From: Streptomyces sp. HPF1205
Lineage (GTDB): Bacteria; Actinomycetota; Actinomycetes; Streptomycetales; Streptomycetaceae
Direction of reading: 5' to 3'
Assembly: GCF_020400825.1 (NCBI RefSeq)
Contig: NZ_JAINVH010000020.1
Span: 62,001-126,000, forward strand
Length of the DNA: 64,000 nucleotides
A program made the translations under genes and the position numbers. The notes below the pieces were generated by a model. That model had not been told where the DNA came from. It saw nothing but the letters and a program-made list of their open reading frames with translations, and made no database searches. This document shows positions 27,117-38,204 of the stretch, piece by piece; positions within the stretch are counted from its first letter, which is position 1; each line of letters starts with the position of its first letter.

Positions 27117-28172
27117 ATGGGAGAGCCGGACGGCGGGGCCGGACCGGAAGAGGGCCGGGCGGCGGCACACGCGGCACCGCGACCGCGACCCGGGCTGTCG
27201 TCGCAGCCGCCGCCGGGTCCGGGGCCGGCCTCCGGCGGTGACGCCGTGATCGAGACCCGTGGCCTGGCCAAGCGGTACCGCGGCACCCTCGCCGTGGACC
27301 GCATCGACCTGCGGGTGCCGCGCGGCAGCGTCTTCGGTTTCCTCGGGCCCAACGGCTCGGGCAAGACCACCACCATCCGCATGCTGATGGGGCTGATCGC
27401 GCCGACCGCGGGCAGCGCCCGGGTGCTGGGCAGCCCCATGCCGCGGGCCGCCCGTACCGTGCTGCCCAAGGTCGGCGCCCTCATCGAGGGACCGGCGCTC
27501 TACGGCTTCCTGTCCGGCCGCGACAACCTGCTGCGCTACGACGCGGCCGACCCGACCGCCGATCCCCGCACTCGCAAGGCCCGGGTGGCAAGCGCCCTGG
27601 ACCGGGTGGGCCTGGCCGCGGCGGCGGGCAAGAAGGCGAAGGCGTACTCGCTGGGCATGAAGCAGCGCCTGGGCCTGGCCGCCGCCCTCCTGCAGCCCCG
27701 GGAGCTGCTGGTGCTCGACGAGCCGACCAACGGCCTCGACCCGCAGGGCATGCGCGAGATCCGCGCCCTGGTCAGGGAGCTGGCCGCGGACGGCACCACC
27801 GTCTTCCTGTCCTCCCACCTGCTGGACGAGATCGAGCAGGTCTGCACGCACGCCGCCGTGATGTCGCGCGGCCGGCTGATCACGCAGGGCCCGGTCGCCG
27901 ACCTGTCCGCGGGCGCCCGCGGCCGGCTGGCCGTGACCACCCCCGACCTGGGCGACGCCGCCCGCGTACTGAAGGAACACGGAGTGACGGACCTGGTCAC
28001 CGCCGAGCAGCGGATCACCGGCGAACTCCCGGCCGACCCGCCCGACCTCGCCGGGCTCAACGCGGCCCTGGTCGGCGCCGGCGTCCGCGTCCGCGGCTTC
28101 GGCCTCGAACGCGCCTCTCTGGAGGACGCCTTCGTGGCCTTGACGGGGGAGGGCTTCGATGTCGCGGGCTGA
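27117..28172 (+). CDS. ABC transporter ATP-binding protein
   Basis: A 351-residue ATPase of the drug/lipid exporter type. Walker A GPNGSGKT at residues 77-84; signature AYSLGMKQRLG; Walker B LLVLDEPTNGLDP; H-loop SSHLLDEIEQ. ATG 27117 has GAGGAG at good distance; this leaves a ~43-residue Pro/Gly-rich N-terminus, so a GTG at 27247 just before the domain is an alternative. The last 14 bases overlap the permease gene, and the two clearly form one transporter. Confidence 0.9.
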   Translation: MGEPDGGAGPEEGRAAAHAAPRPRPGLSSQPPPGPGPASGGDAVIETRGLAKRYRGTLAVDRIDLRVPRGSVFGFLGPNGSGKTTTIRMLMGLIAPTAGSARVLGSPMPRAARTVLPKVGALIEGPALYGFLSGRDNLLRYDAADPTADPRTRKARVASALDRVGLAAAAGKKAKAYSLGMKQRLGLAAALLQPRELLVLDEPTNGLDPQGMREIRALVRELAADGTTVFLSSHLLDEIEQVCTHAAVMSRGRLITQGPVADLSAGARGRLAVTTPDLGDAARVLKEHGVTDLVTAEQRITGELPADPPDLAGLNAALVGAGVRVRGFGLERASLEDAFVALTGEGFDVAG

Positions 28173-29112
28173 ACCCGAGGCGGCGGCCCCGGACCCGGCG
28201 GGCGCCACCGGTACGGAAGCCGCGCCCGCGTCGGTACCGCCCGCGCCGGTACCGCCCGCCCGCGCGCCCCGCCTGACGTGGTCCCTCGGCCTCTTCGGAT
28301 CCGAGCTGGTCACCGTCTTCCGCCGCTGGCGCACCCTCGCGCTGCTCGCGGTGCTGGCCGCCGTGCCGGTGCTGGTCGGCATCGCCGTACGTGTGGAGAC
28401 CCACAGTGGCGACTCACCCGGCGGCCCGCGCGGCGACAACGGCCCCGCGTTCATCGAGCAGGTCAGCAACAACGGCCTGTTCCTGACCTTCGCCGCCCTC
28501 GCCGCCACCCTCCCGTTCTTCCTGCCGATGGCCATCGGGGTGGTCGCCGGCGACTCGGTGGCGGGTGAGGCCAGCACCGGCACGCTGCGGTACCTGCTGG
28601 TCGCCCCGGCCGGCCGCACCCGGCTGCTGCTCGCCAAGTACGCCTCGGTCCTGGCCTTCTGCCTGGCCGCCACCCTCGTGGTGACCGCCTCCGCGCTCGC
28701 GGTCGGCTTCGCCCTCTTCCCCGTCGGTGACGTGACCCTGCTGTCGGGCACCACCATCCCGCTGTCCGACGGTCTGCTGCGGGCCCTGCTCATCGCGGTG
28801 CTGGTGGCCGCCTCGCTGATCGGCGTCGGGGCGCTCGGGCTGTTCATTTCCACGGTCACCGACAGCGGCATCGGCGCGATGGCCGCCACGGTCGGCCTGC
28901 TGATCACCGTGCAGATCATCGACAACATCCCCCAGCTGCACGCCTTCCAGCCGTACCTCTTCCCGCACTACTGGCTGAGTTTCGCCGACATCCTGCGCGA
29001 CCCGGTGCCGTGGGACGGCATCCTCAAGAACCTGGGCCTGCAGGGCCTGTACGCGGCCGTGTTCGGCTCGGCGGCCTGGGCCCGGTTCACCTCGCGGGAC
29101 GTCACGGCATAG
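28159..29112 (+). CDS. ABC transporter permease
   Basis: A 317-residue ABC-2-type permease with six hydrophobic helices. The first ~45 residues are a Pro/Ala-rich cytoplasmic tail (APASVPPAPVPPARAP). The conserved GDSVAGEASTGTLRYLLVAPAGRTRLLLAKY region follows the second helix, as in this exporter class. It partners the ATPase whose gene it overlaps; the secreted LolA-like protein upstream may belong to the same system. The transported substrate is not known. Confidence 0.88.
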   Translation: MSRAEPEAAAPDPAGATGTEAAPASVPPAPVPPARAPRLTWSLGLFGSELVTVFRRWRTLALLAVLAAVPVLVGIAVRVETHSGDSPGGPRGDNGPAFIEQVSNNGLFLTFAALAATLPFFLPMAIGVVAGDSVAGEASTGTLRYLLVAPAGRTRLLLAKYASVLAFCLAATLVVTASALAVGFALFPVGDVTLLSGTTIPLSDGLLRALLIAVLVAASLIGVGALGLFISTVTDSGIGAMAATVGLLITVQIIDNIPQLHAFQPYLFPHYWLSFADILRDPVPWDGILKNLGLQGLYAAVFGSAAWARFTSRDVTA

Positions 29113-29197
29113 GACGTACGGCGGCACAGGCGTACGGCGGCGGCGGTACGGGATACGGGATACGGCGGGACACGCCCCGCGTCCGGGCGCCAGTCCC

Positions 29198-30142
29198 TCA
29201 GCGGCCCGCCGCCGCCTCGGGCCGCTCGGCGGGACGGGCGGCGGCCGCCCGGGCCAGCGCCACCCGGCCGCGCCGGGCCATCCGCAGCGCGTCCCAGGTG
29301 AGCACGAGGAGCGCGGCCCACACCATCAGGAAGCCCGCCCACCGCTCGGCCGGCATCCGCTCGTGGTAGCGCAGCACGCCCAGCAGGAACTGGAACACCG
29401 GCGCCAGGTACTGCATCAGCCCGATCGTGGACAGCGGCAGCCGGTTCGCCGCCATCCCGAAGCAGATCAGCGGCACCGCGGTGACCAGCCCGCACGCGGC
29501 CAGCAGCGACGCGTGCCCCGCCCCGTGGTGGGTGAAGGTCTGGTGGCCGCGCGCCCCGAGCACCAGCAGGTACGCCAGCGCCGGCAGGAACTGCACCGAG
29601 GTCTCCGCGGCGAGCGACTCCAGGCCGCCCATCGCCACCTGCTTCTTGACCAGGCCGTACGTCCCGAAGGAGAACGCCAGCGTCAGCGCGATCCACGGCA
29701 GCCGCCCGTACCCGGCGGTGAGGACGACCACCGCGGCGGCCCCGATCCCGACCGCCGCCCACTGCGCCGGCCGCAGCCGTTCGTGCAGTACCAGGACGCC
29801 GAGCGCGATCGTCACCAGCGGGTTGATGAAGTAGCCGAGCGAGGTCTCCACCACGTGGCCGGCGTTGACGGCCCATATGTACACGCCCCAGTTGACGGAC
29901 ACCACGGCCGCCGCGACCGCCAGCAGGCCCAGTTTCCGCGGCTGCCGCACCAGCGCCGCCATCCACGCCCGGCGCCGCAGCGCCAACAACAGCAGCGCGA
30001 CCACGAGCAGCGACCACACCATCCGGTGGGCGAGGATCTCCAGCGCCCCGGCCGGCTTCAGCAGCGGCCAGTACAGCGGGAACAGCCCCCACATCCCATA
30101 GGCCGCGAAACCCCACACCAGCCCCGCCCGCCGCTCGCCCAT
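29198..30142 (-). CDS. rarD: RarD/EamA-family permease
   Basis: A 314-residue drug/metabolite-superfamily membrane protein with ten helices in two EamA halves. RarD-like features are GLVWGFAAYGMWGLFPLYWPLL at the start and VNWGVYIWAVNAGHVVETSLGYFINPL. It stands alone between the ABC exporter (converging) and korB, and ends in a hydrophilic Ala/Arg tail. Substrate unknown. Start ATG 30142 is the first plausible one; GTG/ATG alternatives downstream would cut the first helix. Confidence 0.88.
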   Translation of the reverse strand: MGERRAGLVWGFAAYGMWGLFPLYWPLLKPAGALEILAHRMVWSLLVVALLLLALRRRAWMAALVRQPRKLGLLAVAAAVVSVNWGVYIWAVNAGHVVETSLGYFINPLVTIALGVLVLHERLRPAQWAAVGIGAAAVVVLTAGYGRLPWIALTLAFSFGTYGLVKKQVAMGGLESLAAETSVQFLPALAYLLVLGARGHQTFTHHGAGHASLLAACGLVTAVPLICFGMAANRLPLSTIGLMQYLAPVFQFLLGVLRYHERMPAERWAGFLMVWAALLVLTWDALRMARRGRVALARAAAARPAERPEAAAGR

Positions 30143-30296
30143 GGCCCCGCCTTCCCGATCCGCGCCTCCCCCGAAAGTAGCGGCAGGGCTCCGCCGGTGT
30201 CATGTCTGTATCGCTCTACGGTCATGACGGGGCCGGTGCCGTACGCGGCGGAGCGCCGGGTGCCGTACGCGGAAGCGCGCCGGGTCCCGGGCACGG

Positions 30297-30328
30297 AAAA
30301 GCGCGGGGAACCCGGAGGTTCCCCGCGC
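30297..30328 (-). terminator. Intrinsic terminator of korAB
   Basis: Perfect 12-bp stem (GCGCGGGGAACC at 30301-30312 with its complement at 30317-30328) and a 4-base loop. Read on the minus strand it is followed at once by TTTTCC. It lies 38 bases after the korB stop, so it fits a textbook terminator for the korA-korB transcript. Confidence 0.85.
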
Positions 30329-30366
30329 CCTTGCCGTTTCCGGCGCGTGCCAGGTATGGCCCGTGC

Positions 30367-31423
30367 TCAGCCGACGACCGTCCACGTGTCGTTGCCGGCC
30401 AGCAGCTTGGCGAGGTCGCCCTCGCCCTGCTGCACCACCGCCTGCTCCAGCTGCTCCGCCATCTCGACGTCGTACACCGGCCGCCGCACGTCCCGCAGGA
30501 CGCCGATCGGGGTGTGGTGCAGGGTGTCCGGGTCGGCCAGCCGCGAGAGGGCGAACGCGGTCGTCGGCGAGGCGGCGTGGGCGTCGTGGACGAGGATCCC
30601 GTCGGTGCCCTCGGCCGCCACGTCGATCACCCGCAGGTCGCCGGTGGCCGGGTCGCGGACGACGCCCTTGCCGCCGAGCCCGTCGGCGGCCGGGGCGCCG
30701 AAGCGGATCGGCTGCCCGTGCTCCAGCCGGATCACCGCCTCCAGCGCGGATTCCTTGTCCTTGAGGACCTCGAAGGCGCCGTCGTTGAAGATGTTGCAGT
30801 TCTGGTAGATCTCCACCAGCGCGGTGCCCGGGTGGTCGGCCGCCGCCCGCAGCACGCTCTGCAGGTGCTTGCGGTCGGAGTCGATGGTGCGGGCGACGAA
30901 GGACGCCTCGGCGCCGATCGCCAGGGACACCGGGTTGAACGGCGCGTCCAGCGAGCCCATCGGCGTGGACTTGGTGATCTTGCCGATCTCCGAGGTCGGG
31001 CTGTACTGGCCCTTCGTCAGGCCGTAGATCCGGTTGTTGAAGAGCAGGATCTTGAGGTTGACGTTGCGGCGCAGGGCGTGGATCAGGTGGTTGCCGCCGA
31101 TGGACAGCGCGTCGCCGTCACCGGTGACCACCCACACGCTCAGGTCCCGGCGGGAGGTGGCCAGGCCGGTCGCGATCGCCGGGGCGCGGCCGTGGATGGA
31201 GTGCATGCCGTAGGTGTTCATGTAGTACGGGAACCGGGAGGAGCACCCGATCCCCGAGATGAACACGACGTTCTCCTTGGCCAGCCCCAGTTCGGGCATG
31301 AAGGACTGCACCGCCGCCAGGATCGCGTAGTCCCCGCAGCCGGGGCACCAGCGCACCTCCTGGTCGGACTTGAAGTCCTTCATGCTCTGCTTGGCCTCGG
31401 CCTTGGGCACCAGCGCCAGCGCC

Positions 31424-31431
<8 letters not shown>
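30367..31431 (-). CDS. korB: KorB, 2-oxoacid:ferredoxin oxidoreductase beta subunit
   Basis: A 354-residue thiamine-diphosphate-binding subunit. Cys29-Pro-Gly-Cys32-Gly-Asp starts the domain; GDGD at 104-107 followed by NNRIYGLTKGQ forms the TPP-Mg site. With KorA it oxidatively decarboxylates a 2-oxoacid, most likely 2-oxoglutarate, reducing ferredoxin. It overlaps korA by 8 bases. The two-subunit architecture resembles mycobacterial KorAB rather than pyruvate:ferredoxin oxidoreductase. Reduced ferredoxin from it could feed the NADH-module-less complex I at 38614; that is inference. Confidence 0.92.
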
Positions 31432-33409
<1,978 letters not shown>

Positions 33410-33590
33410 TGAAACGGACCTCCTTCGAGGCGGCGGATCGCCCGGCTACCGGTCATGGTACGTCGGTAAGGGACGCCTTCCCTGGACGTCCCGGAATGTG
33501 GAAGCCAACCGTCCGCCCGCCGCGTTCCGCCGTCATATGCCCGACCGCCCGCCGCCCCCCTGCGGACGCCCGCCGTCGAGGGGCCGGCCG

Positions 33591-34262
33591 TCACGAGTTC
33601 AGGTACGTCAGGACCGCCAGCACCCTGCGGTGGTCGCCCTCGCTCGGCGCCAGCCCGAGCTTGAGGAAGATGTTGCTCACGTGCTTCTCGACCGCCCCGT
33701 CGCTGACCACCAGCTGCTTGGCGACCGCCGAGTTCGTCCGGCCCTCGGCCATGAGCTGCAGCACCTCCCGCTCACGCGGGGTCAGCCCGGCCAGCACGTC
33801 CTGCTTGCGGCTGCGGCCCAGGAGCTGCGCGACGACCTCCGGGTCCAGCGCGGTGCCGCCCTGCGCCACCCGTACCACCGCGTCCACGAACTCGCGCACC
33901 TCGGCGACGCGGTCCTTGAGCAGGTAGCCCACCCCGCGGCTGCTGCCGGCCAGCAGCTCGGTCGCGTACTGCTCCTCCACGTACTGCGAGAGCACCAGCA
34001 CGCCGATCGCCGGGTGGTCCCTGCGCAACTGCACGGCCGCGCGCACGCCCTCGTCGGTGTGCGTCGGCGGCATCCGTACGTCCGCCACCACGACATCCGG
34101 CGGCGCGCCCTGGTCGGCCAGTTCGCGGACCGCCTTCAGCAGGCCCTCGGCGTCGCCCACGCCCGCCACCACGTCATGGCCGCGGTCGGTCAGCAGGCGG
34201 GTCAGGCCCTCCCTGAGCAGTACCGAGTCCTCGGCGATGACCACCCGCACCTTGTCCTCCAC
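33591..34262 (-). CDS. NarL/LuxR-type response regulator
   Basis: A 223-residue two-component regulator. The receiver domain has Glu11-Asp12 and the phosphorylation site Asp61 (DVVVADVRMPP); the C-terminal LuxR helix-turn-helix is LTPREREVLQLMAEGRTNSAVAKQLVVSDGAVEKHVSNIF. The GTG at 34262 gives a normal N-terminus; a GTG at 34250 has a better GGAGGA just upstream and is an alternative. No kinase is directly adjacent, but two HisKA_3 kinases lie within 1.3 and 3 kb in the same direction and are the likely partners. Confidence 0.9.
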   Translation of the reverse strand: MEDKVRVVIAEDSVLLREGLTRLLTDRGHDVVAGVGDAEGLLKAVRELADQGAPPDVVVADVRMPPTHTDEGVRAAVQLRRDHPAIGVLVLSQYVEEQYATELLAGSSRGVGYLLKDRVAEVREFVDAVVRVAQGGTALDPEVVAQLLGRSRKQDVLAGLTPREREVLQLMAEGRTNSAVAKQLVVSDGAVEKHVSNIFLKLGLAPSEGDHRRVLAVLTYLNS

Positions 34263-34352
34263 CTGTCTTCAGCTCCCCGTGTCCGCGGTGACGCGGCCTT
34301 GACACGTCCAGCATCCCAGTAACGGCGGGCCGGTGGGGAATACGGTTTCGGT

Positions 34353-34368
34353 GGCGCAAGGTTGCGCC
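34353..34368. promoter_or_regulatory. Inverted repeat between response regulator and oxidoreductase genes
   Basis: GGCGCAA-GG-TTGCGCC, perfect 7-bp arms, in the middle of a 186-base divergent gap. It is a plausible operator for either gene; which protein binds is unknown. Confidence 0.4.
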
Positions 34369-34448
34369 CGGCAATCGCCCGGTGTCTGCGGCGCCGGCGA
34401 CCAGTGGAGGCCGCCGCCGGTGGCGGCAGCCAGGGGAGAGGAGAGCGC

Positions 34449-35405
34449 GTGCGCGCGATCGGATTCGATGTCAACGGCGGCCCGGACGTCCTGCGGCAGG
34501 TGGAACTGCCGGTGCCGGAGCCCGGCCCCGGTGAGATCCTCGTCCGCGTGGCGTACGCCGGCGTCAACTACGGCGAGGTGCAGCACCGCCTCGGCGACTT
34601 CGGGGCGCCCGACGGCATCGACGTCCCCGGGTTCGAGGCGTCGGGCGAGGTCGTCGAGGTCGGATCCGATGTGACGGGACTCACCACGGGCGAGCCGGTC
34701 GCCGTCTACCTGCCCTCCGGCGGCGGCTACGCGGAGTACGCGGTCGCCTCCGCCGAGTTCGCCTTCCCGCTGGACGGGATCTCGCTGCGCGACGGCGGCG
34801 GCGCGGCCCTCGTCCTCACCACCGCTTATGGCGTGCTGTCCGCGGCGGCCCGTCTCACACCCGGCGACAGCGTCCTCATCCACGCCGCGGCCGGCGGCGT
34901 CGGCTCGGCCGCCGCCCAGATCGCCCGCTCGCTGGGCGCGGCCGCGGTCCACGGGACGGTCGGCTCACCCGCGAAGGCCAGGTACGCCAAGCGCTTCGGC
35001 TACGACGGGATCCACCTGCGCGACGGCTTCGCCGGCGCCGTCCCCGAGGTCGACGTCGTCCTCGACCCGGTCGGCGGCCCCACCCGCCTGGCCAGCCTCG
35101 ACGTCCTCGCCCCCTTCGGCCGCCTCGCCGTCTACGGCGAGGCCGCCCGCCGCCCCGACCTGGAACTGCCGGTCCTGCCGTTCTGGAAGCGGAACCGGTC
35201 CCTGACCGGCTACAACATCGCCGACCTCGCCCGCCGCCGGCCCGCCCTCCTGCGCGCCCACGGCCTGGCCGCCTTCTCCCTGCTCGCCTCGGGCACGATC
35301 GCCCCTGACATCACCGCGGAACTGCCCCTCGCCGACGCCGCCCGGGCCCACGCGACCCTTGAGGCCGGCCTCAGCCGGGGCAAGACGCTGCTGCGCGTCG
35401 CGTGA
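34449..35405 (+). CDS. MDR oxidoreductase (quinone oxidoreductase-like)
   Basis: A 318-residue NADP(H)-dependent medium-chain reductase. GroES-like domain first (PGPGEILVRVAYAGVNYGEVQHRLG), then the Rossmann motif AAAGGVGSAAAQIARSLGA near residues 141-159. No zinc ligands. GTG 34449 follows GGGGAGAGGAG. It resembles the TetR-linked enzyme at 17239 in fold but not closely in sequence. It is transcribed divergently from the response regulator, with a GGCGCAA-GG-TTGCGCC inverted repeat (34353-34368) in the gap. Confidence 0.87.
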   Translation: MRAIGFDVNGGPDVLRQVELPVPEPGPGEILVRVAYAGVNYGEVQHRLGDFGAPDGIDVPGFEASGEVVEVGSDVTGLTTGEPVAVYLPSGGGYAEYAVASAEFAFPLDGISLRDGGGAALVLTTAYGVLSAAARLTPGDSVLIHAAAGGVGSAAAQIARSLGAAAVHGTVGSPAKARYAKRFGYDGIHLRDGFAGAVPEVDVVLDPVGGPTRLASLDVLAPFGRLAVYGEAARRPDLELPVLPFWKRNRSLTGYNIADLARRRPALLRAHGLAAFSLLASGTIAPDITAELPLADAARAHATLEAGLSRGKTLLRVA

Positions 35406-35515
35406 GCGGCGTCTGGCGAAGGGCGTCGTGTGACGGGCGGCGCGTGAACGGCGGCGGGCCGAGGGGGCGGGTCGCCCTCGGCGCCCGCCCCCTCCGCCGC
35501 CGACCGGCGTCGCCG

Positions 35516-36829
35516 CTAGGCCCGCCAGGGGAGCTCGGCCGAGATACGGGTCGGGCCGCCCGCCGGGGAGTCCACCGCGAGGACACCGTCGACGGAGTCC
35601 AGGCGCTCGGCCAGGCCGGCCAGGCCGGAACCGGCCGTGAGGTCGGCTCCGCCCTTCCCGTTGTCGTACACCTGGAGCATGAGGCGGTCCCCCGTCTGCC
35701 ACACGTCGACGGCGGCCCGGGAGGCACCCGAGTGCTTGGAGACGTTCTGCAGGAGCTCGGAGACGGTGAAGTAGGCGATCCCCTCGATCGCCGGCACCGG
35801 CCGCGCCGGCAGGTCCACGGTCACGGACACCGGGACGGTGCAGCGGGTGGCGACCGAGGACAGGGCGGCGTCCAGGCCGCGGTCGGTGAGGATGGCGGGG
35901 TGGATGCCGCGGGCGAGGTCCCGCAACTCCTGAAGCGCGATCTTGACCTCGCCGTGTGCCTCCTCGACCATTTTCGCCCCGGCCTCGGGGTCTTCCATGA
36001 GCTTCTCCTTGGCCAGGCCGAGGTCCATGGCCAGGGCGACCAGCCGGGCCTGGGCGCCGTCGTGCAGGTCCCGCTCGATGCGGCGCAGGTCGGCCGCCGC
36101 GGTGTCCACGACCACCCCGCGGTCCGACTCCAGCTCCACCACCCGGTCGGCCAGCCGGGACGGCCCGAGCAGCCCGGAGACGAGCATCCGGTCCACGTGC
36201 CCCATGCCGCGCACGACCCATGGCGTGGCCAGCACGAAGAGGAGGCCGACGCCGGAGGCGAGCGCGAGGTCCAGCGGGGTGTGCAACTGCCAGCCGCCGC
36301 CGTTGCCGTCCCCGTAGATCTGCAGGCCGTCCTGGTCGGTGTACGTGGGGAACACCCACTGCCACAGCGGGTACGTCAGCAACCCCCACCCGTAGCACAG
36401 GAACGACACGGCGGCGGTGAAGGTGGTGATGCCCCACGGGAAGTGCAGCAGGCAGTAGGCCACGTGCCGCCAGTTCACCCCGCTGCCGAGCTGCGCGCCC
36501 AGCCGGGCCAGGAAGCCGCGCCCCTTGGTCCGTACCGGCCCCGGCTCCTCCACGTCCAGCCACAGCAGGCTCCGGGCGCGGGCCCGCTCCACCCGGCCGA
36601 TGCCCCGGCAGCCGCCGAGCGCGAGCACCAGCAGCGGCAGGCCGACGAACGTGACCAGCAGGCCGGCCCCCACCGACAGCATGGTGACGGTCCACACGAA
36701 GCCGATGATCCCCATCGGCAGGTTCAGCAGGGCGTACCCCGTCTCCCGCCAGGTCCGCGCCTCGAACGGCGCGCGCAGCGCCCGCGGCAGGCGGTGCGCC
36801 CGCTCCTCGGGCGGGAAGCCGTACGCCAT
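35516..36829 (-). CDS. Sensor histidine kinase 1
   Basis: A 437-residue kinase of the HisKA_3 class that pairs with NarL-type regulators. The N-terminal half is a four-helix membrane sensor (Streptomyces Sensor-type domain). The phospho-accepting histidine is in IERDLHDGAQARLVALAMDLG; the ATPase domain has SELLQNVSKHSGAS (N-box) and GSGLAGLAERL (G-box). ATG 36829 is preferred because AAAGGACGG lies ahead of it, whereas the earlier ATG (36877) has no ribosome site and follows a TTGACC that looks like a -35 element. A ~300-bp part is nearly identical to kinase 2. Confidence 0.88.
   Translation of the reverse strand: MAYGFPPEERAHRLPRALRAPFEARTWRETGYALLNLPMGIIGFVWTVTMLSVGAGLLVTFVGLPLLVLALGGCRGIGRVERARARSLLWLDVEEPGPVRTKGRGFLARLGAQLGSGVNWRHVAYCLLHFPWGITTFTAAVSFLCYGWGLLTYPLWQWVFPTYTDQDGLQIYGDGNGGGWQLHTPLDLALASGVGLLFVLATPWVVRGMGHVDRMLVSGLLGPSRLADRVVELESDRGVVVDTAAADLRRIERDLHDGAQARLVALAMDLGLAKEKLMEDPEAGAKMVEEAHGEVKIALQELRDLARGIHPAILTDRGLDAALSSVATRCTVPVSVTVDLPARPVPAIEGIAYFTVSELLQNVSKHSGASRAAVDVWQTGDRLMLQVYDNGKGGADLTAGSGLAGLAERLDSVDGVLAVDSPAGGPTRISAELPWRA
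35831..36134. repeat. Near-identical tract shared by the two kinase genes, copy 1
   Basis: Compared with 37371-37674 (constant offset 1540) I count 8 differences in 304 bases, about 97% identity. It encodes the histidine-phosphotransfer helices. The rest of the two genes is clearly diverged, which points to gene conversion. Confidence 0.9.
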
Positions 36830-37025
36830 GGCCGGGACCGTCCTTTCTGCACCCATTTCTCGACTGCTGGTCGTCATAGGTCAAGAGTGGCCGGAAGCGG
36901 TCCCGCGGCCCATGGTGCGGATCGGTGTCATGGAGGTGGGGATACCCCTACCTCTCGTGACGCCCCGGCCCGCCCGTGCCGGTGAGCGGGTCCCGCGCCG
37001 CCCGTGACCGGCCCGTAGCGGCAGC

Positions 37026-38204
37026 TCAATGTCGGGCCGCCGCCCGCTTGAAGTCCCGGTCCCGCCACGGCAGTTCGGCCGTGACCACGGTCGGGCCGCC
37101 CGCCGGCGAGGTGACCACGAACAGGCCGTCCACCGACCCCAGCCGCTCGGAGAGGCCCGCCAGGCCCGAGCCCGACGAGAGGTCCGCGCCGCCGTGCCCG
37201 TCGTCCCGTACCTGGATCATCAGCCTGTCGTCGGCCCGCCACACGTCCACCGCGGCCGTACGGGCCCCGCTGTGCTTGGAGACGTTCTGCAGGAGCTCGG
37301 AGACGGTGAAGTACGCGATGCCCTCGATGGCCTCGGCCGGGCGGCTGCGCAGGTCCACGGTGACCGAGACCGGGACGGTGCAGCGGGTGGCGACCGAGGA
37401 CAGGGCGGCGTCCAGGCCGCGGTCGGTGAGGATGGCGGGGTGGATGCCGCGGGCGAGGTCCCGCAGTTCCTGGAGGGCCATCTTGACCTCGCCGTGTGCC
37501 TCCTCGACCATTTTCGCCCCGGCCTCGGGGTCTTCCATGAGCTTCTCCTTGGCCAGGCCTAGGCCCATGGCCAGGGCGACCAGCCGGGCCTGGGCGCCGT
37601 CGTGCAGGTCCCGCTCGATGCGGCGCAGGTCGGCCGCCGCCGTGTCCACGACCACCCCGCGGTCCGACTCCAGTTGCGCGATCCGCCGCTCCAGCTCGTC
37701 CGAGGGCTGCAGCAGCCCCCGCACCATCGCCCGGTCCACCGTGGTCATCGCCCGGGAGAGGAAGGGCAGCACGGGCCAGGCGACGAACAGCGAGGTCAGG
37801 GTGACCGTGAAGGTCAGGATGCCCCAGGGCAGCCGCGCCCCGAGGAACAGCGCGTGCCGCCACGCCACCGGGTCCCGCAGCGCGGTGAGCAGCCAGGTCA
37901 GGAAGCGCATCGAGCCGGGCCGCAGCGGGCGCGGCTCGTCCACGCGCGACCCCAGCAGCGCCCGGGCGCGAGCCCGCTCCACCCTGCCGATCAGGCGGCA
38001 CCCGGCCAGGCCCGCGGCGAGCAGCGGCAGCCCGATCACGGTCACGGACAGCCCGAGGCCCAGCGTCACCGTCACGACCGCGTAGACGAAGCCGCCGATC
38101 GCGAACGGCAGGTTGAGCAGCAGGTACGTGATCTCCCGCCACGTCACCGCGTCGAACGCGAAGCGCGGCGGGGGCAGGGGCTCGGGCTCGGGCTCGGTGT
38201 GCAT
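37026..38204 (-). CDS. Sensor histidine kinase 2
   Basis: A 392-residue paralogue of the kinase at 35516: membrane sensor domain with paired hydrophobic helices, then HisKA_3 (IERDLHDGAQARLVALAMGLG) and HATPase_c (SELLQNVSKHSGAR, GSGLAGLSERLG). ATG 38204 (MHTEPEPEPLPPPRF) starts just before the sensor domain; the longer open frame upstream consists of repeat-rich non-coding DNA. The sensor half differs from kinase 1, so the pair probably read different signals into shared or similar regulators. Confidence 0.87.
   Translation of the reverse strand: MHTEPEPEPLPPPRFAFDAVTWREITYLLLNLPFAIGGFVYAVVTVTLGLGLSVTVIGLPLLAAGLAGCRLIGRVERARARALLGSRVDEPRPLRPGSMRFLTWLLTALRDPVAWRHALFLGARLPWGILTFTVTLTSLFVAWPVLPFLSRAMTTVDRAMVRGLLQPSDELERRIAQLESDRGVVVDTAAADLRRIERDLHDGAQARLVALAMGLGLAKEKLMEDPEAGAKMVEEAHGEVKMALQELRDLARGIHPAILTDRGLDAALSSVATRCTVPVSVTVDLRSRPAEAIEGIAYFTVSELLQNVSKHSGARTAAVDVWRADDRLMIQVRDDGHGGADLSSGSGLAGLSERLGSVDGLFVVTSPAGGPTVVTAELPWRDRDFKRAAARH
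37371..37674. repeat. Near-identical tract shared by the two kinase genes, copy 2
   Basis: Counterpart of 35831-36134 at a constant offset of 1540 bases, direct orientation. Confidence 0.9.

Noticed and set aside
36878..36884. TTGACC on the minus strand as a proven promoter for sensor kinase 1
   Set aside because: The hexamer is good, but the -10 at the right distance (GAGAAA/AGAAAT) is poor; used only to favour the later start codon.
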